This document shows positions 1-7,235 of a stretch of 18,841 nucleotides of DNA, in pieces (the first letter of the stretch is position 1; every line of letters starts with the position of its first letter). The notes beneath the pieces were generated by a model that made no database searches, had not been told where the DNA came from, and saw only the letters and a program-made list of their open reading frames with translations. This DNA is from Halococcaceae archaeon (GTDB taxonomy: Archaea > Halobacteriota > Halobacteria > Halobacteriales > Halalkalicoccaceae), in NCBI GenBank assembly GCA_007129135.1, contig SKWB01000394.1:1-18841 (forward strand). The letters run 5' to 3'. The position numbers and the translations under genes are program-made.

Positions 1-747
1 CATACCCCCCGCGTACTCGCCGTCGACACGGATCGTGATCAGGAGGAGTCGCTCTCGTAGTTCCAGCAGTTCCTCGAAGAACGCTGACGGATGGACTTCC
101 CCGTCGACGCGCTCCATGACCCGACGGTAGACCCGGTGAAATCGTTTTACGTTCTCCGGGGTGAGTTCTTCGTCAACGATCTCGTACTCCTGGTCCTTTC
201 CCCGTCGGATCGCCTTCCGTCGACTGTTGCTCATCGCGTCAAGCGTCTCCTCGTAGCTCTTCGTAAGATCAAGGGTGAACCTGCACTCACCCCGGTACGG
301 CCGATAGCCGTGGGCCTGAAAGGCGGTGTGATACCGGAGGTACCTGTTGTCACACGCGCGGATTTCGTGGACGATCGAACGCCCAGTACAGAGCTCTCGA
401 ACCGCTTTCACCGTGAGCGGCAAGGTCTCGCGGGTGTCCGTTGGGAGCAACGGTCCGCCGTAGCCGGGGTAGACCGAGGAGAGGCGGTAGAAAGGCGTGT
501 GAGGGAGCTTTCGCACGAAGTTCGGGAACACCCCGATTACGTTTCCGTCCTTTCTGACGAGCAGGTGCCGAGGGGTGTAGGGAAGTCCGTTCTCAACCGC
601 ACGGAGCCACTCATACCGGTGGAATAAACTCGACTCGGCCGTCCGATCGACGACGCCATTCCAAGCCGGCCGCTCCACCTGCTTGATCGTATCGAGAGCG
701 ACCACCTCGTGTCCCGCTCTTGTTTCATCGACTACCGTCTGCGTCAT
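1..747 (-). CDS. FemAB/CelD-like GNAT-fold acyltransferase, 3' end outside window
   Basis: This is an open frame of 249 codons on the minus strand with no stop before the window edge, so the C-terminus is missing. The protein begins MTQTVVDETRAGHEVVAL. Its first half contains the pattern SSLFHRYEWLRAVE..LPYTPRHLLVRKDGNVIGVFP, which resembles the N-terminal half of FemAB/CelD-type double-GNAT proteins. The second half has SNSRRKAIRRGKD (about residues 175-187), then the pattern FHRVYRRVMERV..EVHPSAFFEELLEL and LITIRVDGEYAGG. This is the usual signature of the C-terminal acetyltransferase-like domain. Members transfer amino-acyl or acyl groups to cell-surface or polysaccharide precursors, but the substrate cannot be read here. 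The ATG at 747-745 is chosen because a T-rich TATA-like box lies about 28 bases upstream, giving a leaderless message. The family call is fairly safe; the function is open. Confidence 0.8.
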   Translation of the reverse strand, partial: MTQTVVDETRAGHEVVALDTIKQVERPAWNGVVDRTAESSLFHRYEWLRAVENGLPYTPRHLLVRKDGNVIGVFPNFVRKLPHTPFYRLSSVYPGYGGPLLPTDTRETLPLTVKAVRELCTGRSIVHEIRACDNRYLRYHTAFQAHGYRPYRGECRFTLDLTKSYEETLDAMSNSRRKAIRRGKDQEYEIVDEELTPENVKRFHRVYRRVMERVDGEVHPSAFFEELLELRERLLLITIRVDGEYAGGM

Positions 748-769
748 CGTACTCTGATCACTCTGCGAT

Positions 770-782
770 ATCTCAAAAAGCT
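770..782 (-). promoter_or_regulatory. TATA-like box of the acyltransferase gene
   Basis: The minus strand reads GCTTTTTGAGA here, centred about 28 bases before the ATG at 747. That is the spacing expected for an archaeal TATA box feeding a leaderless transcript, which is common in haloarchaea. The call rests on spacing and composition only. Confidence 0.45.
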
Positions 783-833
783 TGCCAGTACACCTGCTTC
801 GTCTTCTGATCGATCGGAGCATTTCCTCGAGCA

Positions 834-850
834 CTCCGTCGGCAACGGAG
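834..850 (-). terminator. Hairpin directly after the tRNA-like element
   Basis: A 6-bp stem CTCCGT/ACGGAG with a 5-base loop directly abuts the 3' end of the tRNA-like sequence at 851. On the minus strand it would form the first structure in the 3' trailer. No clear T-run follows, so it may be a processing or termination hairpin, or chance. Confidence 0.3.
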
Positions 851-921
851 GTCCGAGGACGGGATTTGAACCACGTATCTCGCCAGTACATGGCGAATCT
901 TGGCATTAGACCACCTCGGAC
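851..921 (-). tRNA. tRNA-like element, probably decayed (GTA in the anticodon position)
   Basis: The minus strand folds as a tRNA. The acceptor stem GTCCGAGG/CCTCGGAC is perfect over 8 bp. The D-arm has GTCT paired with AGAT around an A-rich loop. The anticodon stem TCGCC/GGCGA closes a 7-base loop ATGTACT whose central triplet is GTA (Tyr). The T-loop TTCAAAT is canonical. Several things argue against an intact tRNA. The T-stem pairs only if one T is bulged out (ACGTGG against CCCGT). Base 26 is missing or the D-stem is short. The usual GG of the D-loop is absent, and the base after the anticodon is C instead of a purine. The D-arm resembles haloarchaeal glycine tRNAs more than tyrosine tRNAs. 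It is therefore either a divergent tRNA or a pseudogene. It has a plausible promoter upstream. Confidence 0.5.
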
Positions 922-935
922 GCGGTGATCACCCG

Positions 936-952
936 CCATCACAATGTGATGG
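936..952. promoter_or_regulatory. Perfect palindrome between TATA box and tRNA-like element
   Basis: CCATCACA-A-TGTGATGG is an exact 8-bp inverted repeat with a one-base centre. It lies between the TATA-like box at 957-968 and the tRNA-like element, covering the expected transcription start on the minus strand. That is a repressor-operator position. It could equally be a leader hairpin of the precursor RNA. Confidence 0.4.
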
Positions 953-956
953 TATA

Positions 957-968
957 GCTATATATAAG
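957..968 (-). promoter_or_regulatory. TATA-like box upstream of the tRNA-like element
   Basis: The minus strand reads CTTATATATAGC. It is a strong TATA-type sequence in an AT-rich patch, about 36-47 bases upstream of the tRNA-like 5' end. This would start a short-leader precursor at roughly 936. The only feature downstream on this strand is the tRNA-like element. Confidence 0.45.
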
Positions 969-1542
969 ACGTCTGTACTTAATTATTCCGGCCACCCTGT
1001 CGCGGGAGACGTCGTTCTGGAGGCTGACTTCACCGATAAGGGAACGTATTGACGGGATTTGATCCAGGCCTGAGTTAAAATTATACATTGGATGATTGTC
1101 CCTCACTCACATTACAATCGTGCTTCAATTTGACGCCAGTAGCCACCGATGAGTCGGCGTTAATCCTACTTTCATGGTTTGGCAGAGAGACGTTTCGAGG
1201 TCGTTTTCACGTGTCACAGAGGGAATCCCTCCGTAGCGTTTGTGTCGTATCAGCAGTGGTAGGTACCCGCGCTGGCTTCGGGATTGAAAATGTCGGATAG
1301 GTACTGTTCCCTCGAATCGGCATTATAAACCGACAGACTGCACCGCCCTCTTGGAATATCGTGCTACTCGTTCAGATTAAACCGCGGAAGCAGGATCAGG
1401 TCGGAGTGAACTCGTGACCGAGAGTCGGGAGATTTGGCTTGAAGAGAAAGCTCGTCACGAAACAACACCTTCCCGACGTTCGCCGACCGTAGAGCTATCG
1501 GTAGCCGATCCCTACTCCCATCGTCGGGCAACGCTACGTGGA
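969..1542. other. Region without a convincing gene
   Basis: This stretch is less GC-rich than its surroundings. Its only open frames are short (up to about 96 codons), arginine- and serine-rich, and lack recognisable domains. TATA-like words occur near 1075-1085 (AAAATTATACA), 1320-1328 (GCATTATAAAC) and 1376 (AGATTAAAC), but no gene with haloarchaeal codon use follows any of them. It may be decayed accessory DNA. I see no terminal inverted repeats or transposase remnant. Confidence 0.5.
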
Positions 1543-2961
1543 TTAGTCCTCAGACGACGCTTCGAGACTCCCGCGTTCGTGCATCATCGAGGTCCCCCGG
1601 TCGACCCAGCGCTGTCGGTAAAAGACCGCGCCGATGTAGACGACCCTGAACGCGAAGTCGAGGACGACGGCGACGTACGCCGCAAGCACACCGTATCCAA
1701 GTAGAACGCCGACGACGTAAGTAAACCCGAGCAGGAAGACGAAGGTCCCGATCATCCGGGCGACGAACGGGGTGAGGGTCTCGCTGCCGCCTCTGAGCGA
1801 ACCGGCGAGGACGATATACGCGGCGATGAACAGCGCCGCGATGGCGAACGCCTGAGCGAAGCCGGTCGCATAGCCCACGGTAACCGGATCGCGGGTGAAG
1901 ACGAGGACGAACCATTCAGCGTAGAAGAAGAGCGCCGCACAGAGTCCACCGATCGTGAGAACGCTGAGACCGGTCGCCGCGATGCCGATGTAGTACGCCT
2001 CTTCGGGGTCACCTCGACCGAGCGACTGTCCGACGAGGACGTTCGCGGCGACGCCGTAGCCGCGGGCGAGCGGCGAGGCGACCTGCTGGTACATCCGGCG
2101 GCCGATGTGGTAGGCGGCGTTCACCTCGGTACCGAAGGCGAGGAGGATCGCGTTGAACGGGAACTCGGCGATCATCTCGGAGAGCCCCTCGGCGATCCGT
2201 GGCCAACTGATGATCACGAGCTGTTTCGCGATGACGAGCCGTCGCGGGCGGACGTAGTTGATCTCACAGAGCGGGGTTCGGACGATCGCGAGGAAGGTGA
2301 GTGCGCCGAGCGAGTCGGAGACGGCGGTCGCCGCGGCGATACCGATCACACCGAGTTCCGGAACCGGCCCGAAACCGAAGGCGAGACAGACCGTCGCGAC
2401 GATGTTGAGCGCGTTCACGGCGCCGTTGACGTACATCGGGGTTCGGGTGTCGCCCGTCCCCTGAATCGATCGCGCCGCGATGAAGTTGACGTGGACCGCG
2501 GGGGCCGAGAGCATGATGATCAGGAGATAGATGCTCCCATACTCGACGACCTCGGCCATCGCCGCTTCGTCGGCGAGACCTCCCAGCACCGCGATGGCGT
2601 ACTCGTTGAGCAGCACCCCGAAGATCATGAACGGAATCCCCCCGAGGAGTCCGAGCAAGAGCGCCTGCGTCACCGCCTGATCGCGATTCGCCGTCGCGTC
2701 CGCGCCCGTATCCTGACTGGAGAGCGCGATCGCGCCGTCGCCGATGCCGATCCCGAACCGGAGGGGGAACCGGGCGTAGATATCGGCGAGGCCGACGGCC
2801 GCGACTGCGGCGGGTGAGAAGAACCCGGCGACGATCAGGTCGGTCGTTCGCATCAGGGTGCGGAGGACCTGCTCGGCCATCACCGGCCACGAGAGCGAGA
2901 ACACTCGCTTCCAGACGCGCCAGAACCGATAGCGCACGAGCGAGAGGAGGAGGGCGAGCAC
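1543..2961 (-). CDS. MATE-family multidrug/cation-coupled exporter
   Basis: The gene encodes a 472-residue inner-membrane protein with about 12 hydrophobic helices in two homologous halves (roughly residues 20-230 and 245-450), the normal length for MATE exporters of the NorM/DinF type. Recognisable stretches are FSLSWPVMAEQVLRTLMRTT near the N-terminus, SPAAVAAVGLADIYARFPLR in the first half, and AYHIGRRMYQQ..SPLARGYGVAANVLVGQSLGRGDPEEA in the second. Members exchange Na+ or H+ for organic cations, drugs or metabolites. Translation starts at a GTG (2961-2959). A TATA-like TTTTTTAAT sits about 60-70 bases upstream, implying a short leader. The open frame continues upstream without a nearby stop, so the exact start is uncertain. 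The gene is divergent from the ABC operon and appears monocistronic. Confidence 0.93.
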   Translation of the reverse strand: MLALLLSLVRYRFWRVWKRVFSLSWPVMAEQVLRTLMRTTDLIVAGFFSPAAVAAVGLADIYARFPLRFGIGIGDGAIALSSQDTGADATANRDQAVTQALLLGLLGGIPFMIFGVLLNEYAIAVLGGLADEAAMAEVVEYGSIYLLIIMLSAPAVHVNFIAARSIQGTGDTRTPMYVNGAVNALNIVATVCLAFGFGPVPELGVIGIAAATAVSDSLGALTFLAIVRTPLCEINYVRPRRLVIAKQLVIISWPRIAEGLSEMIAEFPFNAILLAFGTEVNAAYHIGRRMYQQVASPLARGYGVAANVLVGQSLGRGDPEEAYYIGIAATGLSVLTIGGLCAALFFYAEWFVLVFTRDPVTVGYATGFAQAFAIAALFIAAYIVLAGSLRGGSETLTPFVARMIGTFVFLLGFTYVVGVLLGYGVLAAYVAVVLDFAFRVVYIGAVFYRQRWVDRGTSMMHERGSLEASSED

Positions 2962-3019
2962 GTCTGAACGCGGTGAGCCGACGTGCCTAAGCGTTGAGTT
3001 CCCGGAAAGGGAGTCCCGT

Positions 3020-3032
3020 ATTAAAAAAGCCT
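3020..3032 (-). promoter_or_regulatory. TATA-like box for the MATE exporter
   Basis: The minus strand reads GGCTTTTTTAATACG. It is a T-run followed by AAT in a GC-rich surrounding, about 60-70 bases before the GTG start. Transcription would begin near 2998, leaving a leader of about 36 bases. Confidence 0.4.
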
Positions 3033-3423
3033 CGGGTCACCCTCCAAGGAAGGGGCCGAACACCTCCAGCGATACGAGCTAACGATCGGCGATCAGAATG
3101 GCTGTATCCGTTCAGAGCGAGCGACCTCGCGTACTGCCGTGTCCCTGCAACACCTCCGGTAGCGATGCCACGAGCGTCGATCACGTCCCGAATCCGGAGC
3201 CCAGGGAACGGCGGTCGGCACGTAGAGTAAACGCGCGTGTCTAGGCACTCAAACGTGGGAACTATTCGACCGAGGGATGTGAACCCGGTAGACTACGAGG
3301 CGAAACCGGCCGAAAACCACGGAGGAATATATTACGGGTTTTGAATTAGAAATTCTGTACCGCTTTGTCTATACCGTAAAAATTTCCCGAGTTTTGACTC
3401 GTAATTTCACTGTGCTTTCGCAA
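3033..3423. other. Divergent intergenic region with inverted repeats
   Basis: This is non-coding DNA between the MATE exporter and the ABC operon. The part from 3320 on is AT-rich. It holds two inverted repeats upstream of the operon's TATA box: GAATT-AGA-AATTC at 3343-3355 and CGAGT-TTTG-ACTCG at 3388-3401. These are candidate regulator sites for the operon. The GC-rich part from 3033 to 3300 shows nothing recognisable. Confidence 0.45.
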
Positions 3424-3430
3424 GTTTTAT
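3424..3430 (+). promoter_or_regulatory. TATA-like box of the ABC operon
   Basis: GTTTTAT lies 27 bases before the ATG at 3455. This is the archaeal TATA spacing that puts the transcription start at or next to the start codon. It supports the ATG over the GTG at 3431, which would lie inside the promoter. Confidence 0.55.
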
Positions 3431-3454
3431 GTGACTGTTCTCGCCAGAACGTTC

Positions 3455-5092
3455 ATGCGTTCAAATTCACGGCGATCCTTCCTCCGATCGGTCGGAGTCG
3501 CCGGTGCGATCGGTTCGGCATCACTCGCTGGCTGTTTCGGCATCGACGAGGGCGACGACGAGGAGGTCGGCGAAGAGGTCCCCGAGATACAGTTCGTCTA
3601 TCCGACGTCGGGTGCGAACCCCGACCGGAGCGAACTCGGCGGACTCATCGCGGACAACATGGAGGAGATCGGCTTCGAGGTAGACCGTCAGGAACTCGAT
3701 TTCGACCCGCACGTCGACCAGACGGTGGGCAACCACGACTTCGACGTCTCGCTGCTCGGCTGGGGTGGGACTCCCGAGCGGATCGACCCACACATCTTCC
3801 TGATGGACATGCACCACTCGGACTTCACGGGCGAGGGTGGGCGGAACACACCGGGGTACGAGAACCCCGACTACGACGAACTGGCCGAAGCACAGGCACA
3901 GGAAGTCGACGAGGAGGCCCGTCGCGATATCGTCTTCGAGGCCCAGGCGATGCTCGCCGAGGACCAGCCGCGGTGTTACATCGCGAACGAGGGCGGCGAC
4001 CACCCGTACAACTCCGAACGGCTCGAGAGCGTGAACCCGACGCTCGGGGAGGGGCTCAACGGCTTCTGGAACTTCATGCTGGCCGAGCCGGCGGACGACG
4101 TCGACCAGGTGACCTTCGGCTACTCCTCGGACATCATCTCGCTGAACCCGATGCAGGACCTGGCGACGCCGGACCGACAGTTCATCCGGCTCATCTACGA
4201 CCAGCTCTATCGCTTCGGCGAGGAGGGCGAGCCGATCCCGTGGCTCGCGGAGGACGACCCGGAGATCGACGAGGACGGGACCACCTTCACCGTCCAGATC
4301 AGGGAGGGCCACAGCTTCCACGACGGCGAGGAGGTCACCATCGACGACGTGCTCTTCTCGTACGAACTGTTCGCGGAGTACTCGCCGACCTACTCGGTCT
4401 ATCTCGACCCGATCGAGGAGATGGAGACTGACGGTAACGAGATCACGTTCCACCTGAGCGAGCCGGACGCGACGTTCACGCGCAACGCGCTGGCACAGAT
4501 CTACATCTTCCCCGAGCACATCTGGTCGGAGATCGACGACCCGACCCAGCAGGACGACGAGGAGTACATCGGCAGCGGGCCGTTCCAGTTCCAGGCCTGG
4601 GAGCGCGAGGTTGAGATGCAGCTGACCAGCTTCGACGACCACTTCGAGCCGCCGGTGATGGATACGCTCATCCGCGTGCCCGGCGACGAGGACGCGCTCA
4701 TGGACCAGATCGAGGCCCACGAGATCGACATGCTCGGGAACGACCCGACGCCGACGCAGGCCGACCGGATGGACGAAGACCCCGACATCGGGCTCGCGAC
4801 GTTCGAGGCGATCGGTCACGCGAAGCTCGCGTACAACATGCGTCGCGATCACATGGACGACGTCCACATCCGCCGGGCGATCTCCTACTGCGTCCCGAAG
4901 GAGGCGTTCATAGAGGACATCCGAGGCGGGATGGGAACGGTGACACACTCGCCGATCGCACCCGTCCTCGAGGACTGGCACAACCCGGACGTGATGGAGT
5001 TCACCGAGGACCTCGATGCAGCGAGGGAGGAACTCGAAGAGGGCGAGTACGTCTGGGACGGCGACGACCAGCTCCACTACCCGGCGGAGTAG
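3455..5092 (+). CDS. ABC transporter substrate-binding lipoprotein (SBP_bac_5 family), circularly permuted
   Basis: The gene encodes a 545-residue secreted lipoprotein that binds peptide or another solute outside the cell and delivers it to the permeases encoded next. The start MRSNSRRSFLRSVG gives a Tat signal (RR at 6-7) ending in lipobox SLAGC, with the lipidated Cys at 27; the GTG at 3431 would add eight residues in front of the signal. Domain order is unusual. Residues about 43-212 match the normal C-terminal segment of the family (FDVSLLGWGG, PGYENPDYDEL, EAQAMLAEDQP, then LNGFWNF). Residues from about 216 match the normal N-terminus (SLNP, LIYDQLYRFGEEGEPIPWLAE, REGHSFHDGEEVTIDDVLFSYE) and continue to EEGEYVWDGDDQLHYPAE. 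That is the point in canonical members from which the moved segment would follow. It is the first gene of the operon. Binding of peptides is inferred from the family only. Confidence 0.92.
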   Translation: MRSNSRRSFLRSVGVAGAIGSASLAGCFGIDEGDDEEVGEEVPEIQFVYPTSGANPDRSELGGLIADNMEEIGFEVDRQELDFDPHVDQTVGNHDFDVSLLGWGGTPERIDPHIFLMDMHHSDFTGEGGRNTPGYENPDYDELAEAQAQEVDEEARRDIVFEAQAMLAEDQPRCYIANEGGDHPYNSERLESVNPTLGEGLNGFWNFMLAEPADDVDQVTFGYSSDIISLNPMQDLATPDRQFIRLIYDQLYRFGEEGEPIPWLAEDDPEIDEDGTTFTVQIREGHSFHDGEEVTIDDVLFSYELFAEYSPTYSVYLDPIEEMETDGNEITFHLSEPDATFTRNALAQIYIFPEHIWSEIDDPTQQDDEEYIGSGPFQFQAWEREVEMQLTSFDDHFEPPVMDTLIRVPGDEDALMDQIEAHEIDMLGNDPTPTQADRMDEDPDIGLATFEAIGHAKLAYNMRRDHMDDVHIRRAISYCVPKEAFIEDIRGGMGTVTHSPIAPVLEDWHNPDVMEFTEDLDAAREELEEGEYVWDGDDQLHYPAE

Positions 5093-5141
5093 TACTGCGG
5101 GGCTCCGACCGACTCCGAGCGCTCGTCACACCGGTCTATGG

Positions 5142-5160
5142 GGGGTGAATCCGATTCCCC
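5142..5160 (+). promoter_or_regulatory. Hairpin in the binding-protein/permease gap
   Basis: GGG-T-GAAT-CCG-ATTC-CCC forms a 7-bp stem with one bulged base, about 50 bases after the stop of the binding-protein gene. This 172-base gap is the only long one in the operon. Such hairpins often protect a highly expressed binding-protein message or partly terminate transcription. There is no T-run, so the role is inferred. Confidence 0.35.
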
Positions 5161-5264
5161 GACGAACCGACGGACGAAACGTGATCGACCGGGTATCGAC
5201 TCCGACGATCGACCGACGACATCGAAATGTTCCAGACCGAAATCAAAATGAGAAACCGTAGATC

Positions 5265-6245
5265 ATGGGGCTGAGGGAGTACGTCGTCCGGCGAATCCTC
5301 CAGCTCGTACTGACGCTGTGGGCGCTCGTCACGCTACTGTTCGTGCTGTTTCGGATGGTCCCCGGCGATCCGACGACGCGGTTCGTCATGGAGTATCCGA
5401 CGGACGCAGAGCGCCAGGCACGAATCGAAGAGCTCGGCTTGAACGAACCGTTGTACGTCCAGTATCTCGAGTACATGGGCCAGCTCCTTCGGGGTGAGTT
5501 CGGCGACTCGACGCACTACCGCGAGCCGGTGAGCCAGCTCATCTTCCCGCTCTTTATGAACACGGTCGTACTCATGTTCACCGCGCTGCTCATCGCCTAC
5601 ACGATCGGGATCCTCTTCGGCGCGGCGATGGGTTGGCTCCGCGGGAGCCGGTTCGAACGCGGCGGGATCGTCGCCGTGTTGATGGCCCGCTCCTCGCCGG
5701 AGTTCTGGGTAGGTATCATCCTCGTCTGGCTGTTCGTCTTCCAGTTCGGGCTCTTCCCGCGGAGCGGGATCGGCGGCTACGGTGGGGAACTGACGATGAA
5801 CTTCGTCGACCGCTACGTCAACTTCGACTTCCTCCGGCATCTCTTCTTGCCGGCGCTGACGGGGGCGATCGTCTACCTGGCGACGCCAGCGCTGTTGATG
5901 CGGAACACGATGCTCGAGGTGCTGAAAGCCGACTTCGTCGAGATGAAGAAAGCCGAGGGACTGCCCGAGCGAACGGTTCTCTACAAACACGCCGCGCGGA
6001 ACTCCGTGCTCCCGCTGGTGACGGTCGCGGCGATCGCGACCGGCGCCGCGATGGGCGGTTCGGTCATCATCGAGACGGTGTTCAACTGGCCGGGCGTCGG
6101 CCGCGAGATGGTCGCCTCGGTGAGCCGGAACGACTACCCGGTGGCGATGGCCGCCTTCCTCCTCATGGGAACGTCCGTCATCGTCATGAACTTCGTCGCG
6201 GACCTGGCGTATCTCTACCTCGACCCACGGGTGAAGTACGAATGA
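5265..6245 (+). CDS. dppB: ABC transporter permease, DppB/OppB type
   Basis: The gene encodes a 326-residue membrane protein, the first of two permease subunits of the importer. The N-terminus REYVVRRILQLVLTLWALVTLLFVLFRMVPGDP is typical of DppB/OppB, with a first helix followed by the PGDP motif and a long extracytoplasmic loop containing GLNEPLYVQYLEYM and LLRGEFGDS. Five more hydrophobic helices follow. The EAA loop that contacts the ATPases is seen as the pattern DFVEMKKAEGLPERTVLYKH..ARNSVLP (about residues 225-253). The end FNWPGVGREMVASVSRNDYP is also family-typical. It starts at ATG 5265 after a 172-base gap and its stop overlaps the next start (ATGA). The gene symbol reflects family, not proven substrate. 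Confidence 0.95.
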   Translation: MGLREYVVRRILQLVLTLWALVTLLFVLFRMVPGDPTTRFVMEYPTDAERQARIEELGLNEPLYVQYLEYMGQLLRGEFGDSTHYREPVSQLIFPLFMNTVVLMFTALLIAYTIGILFGAAMGWLRGSRFERGGIVAVLMARSSPEFWVGIILVWLFVFQFGLFPRSGIGGYGGELTMNFVDRYVNFDFLRHLFLPALTGAIVYLATPALLMRNTMLEVLKADFVEMKKAEGLPERTVLYKHAARNSVLPLVTVAAIATGAAMGGSVIIETVFNWPGVGREMVASVSRNDYPVAMAAFLLMGTSVIVMNFVADLAYLYLDPRVKYE

Positions 6246-7231
6246 GCCTCGATACACCCTCCGAATCGACCGCCGCACAGGCCGAAGGGGGAACCGAATC
6301 GATCGATCGACGCAAACTCCGCTGGCGTCGTCGGCTGAACGCACTGCGTAGCTGGGGGAGCCTCCTGAAGGAGGACCGACTGGGCCAGATCGGCCTGGCC
6401 ATCCTCGCCTTCTTCATCCTCGTCGGGATCTTCGCCCGGCCGATCACCGTCGAGATCGGCCCCGTCTGGTCCCAGGTCCAGCCGTTCTCGCTGGCGCCAC
6501 ACGGCTACACCGATCGGGTCGCGACCGAGGGCCTCCACGGGCCGACGTGGGCACACCCCTTCGGGACGACCGACCTCGGTCGAGACGTCCTCTCACAGGT
6601 GATCATCGGCACACGTGCAACGCTCATCGTCGGCACGATAGCGGCGTTCATGGCCGTCTTCATCGGCGCGAACGTCGGCATCGTGAGCGCGTACTACGGC
6701 GGCTGGGTCGACGACGTCCTGATGCGGATCACCGACATCGTCTACGGCGTCCCGTTTCTGCCCTTCGCGATCGCGCTGGTGTTCATCCTCGGCGCGACCC
6801 TCGTGAACGTCATCGTCGCGATCGTGTTGATCCTCTGGCGCGGGACCGCACGCGTCGTCCGCTCCCAGGTACTGAGCCACAAACAACGACCCTACGTCGA
6901 GAGCGCGCGCGCGATCGGGGCGAGCGACTTCCGGATCATGTACGTCCAGATCATGCCGAACGTCTTACCGCTCATCTCGCTCTACGCCGCGTTCGCGGTC
7001 GCCTGGGCGGTCATCGCGGAGGCGAGTCTCTCGTTTCTCGGCCTCGGTCCACAGGGGATGATCTCGTGGGGTGAGATCATCTACGACGTCCGAAGCGCGG
7101 GGGCGTTGCGAGAGGCGTGGTGGTGGGTCTTCCCGCCGGGGATCGCCATCATGCTGTTCGTGATGTCGGTGTTCTTCATCGGCCGCTCGCTGGAGAAAGT
7201 CGTCAACCCCGATCTCCGTCACGGAAAGTAA
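6242..7231 (+). CDS. dppC: ABC transporter permease, DppC/OppC type
   Basis: The gene encodes a 329-residue membrane protein, the second permease subunit. The start ATG 6242 overlaps the dppB stop by the ATGA arrangement, so the two are translationally coupled. After a charged cytoplasmic N-tail, the first helix GQIGLAILAFFILVGIFA precedes an extracytoplasmic segment with HPFGTTDLGRDVLSQVIIGT, the hallmark of DppC/OppC. Further helices follow, with DDVLMRITDIVYGVPFLP and an EAA-type loop YVESARAIGASDFRIMYVQI. The C-terminus SLSFLGLGPQGMISWGEII, later FFIGRSLEKVVNPDLR, is canonical. The length is normal. No defects are seen. The symbol is by family; transported solute unknown. Confidence 0.95.
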   Translation: MSLDTPSESTAAQAEGGTESIDRRKLRWRRRLNALRSWGSLLKEDRLGQIGLAILAFFILVGIFARPITVEIGPVWSQVQPFSLAPHGYTDRVATEGLHGPTWAHPFGTTDLGRDVLSQVIIGTRATLIVGTIAAFMAVFIGANVGIVSAYYGGWVDDVLMRITDIVYGVPFLPFAIALVFILGATLVNVIVAIVLILWRGTARVVRSQVLSHKQRPYVESARAIGASDFRIMYVQIMPNVLPLISLYAAFAVAWAVIAEASLSFLGLGPQGMISWGEIIYDVRSAGALREAWWWVFPPGIAIMLFVMSVFFIGRSLEKVVNPDLRHGK

Positions 7232-7235
7232 GACC

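Noticed and set aside
91..627. 178-codon open frame on the plus strand
   Set aside because: It is antisense to the acyltransferase gene, whose minus-strand frame is open throughout, carries family motifs and has a TATA box at the right distance.
1088..1300. 70-codon open frame on the plus strand
   Set aside because: No homology-like motif, mixed codon use and no ribosome-binding site. Region treated as non-coding.
3521..5077. 518-codon open frame antisense to the binding-protein gene
   Set aside because: The product is Val/Leu/Arg/Asp-rich without domains. Such long mirror frames arise from the GC-rich third codon positions of the real gene.
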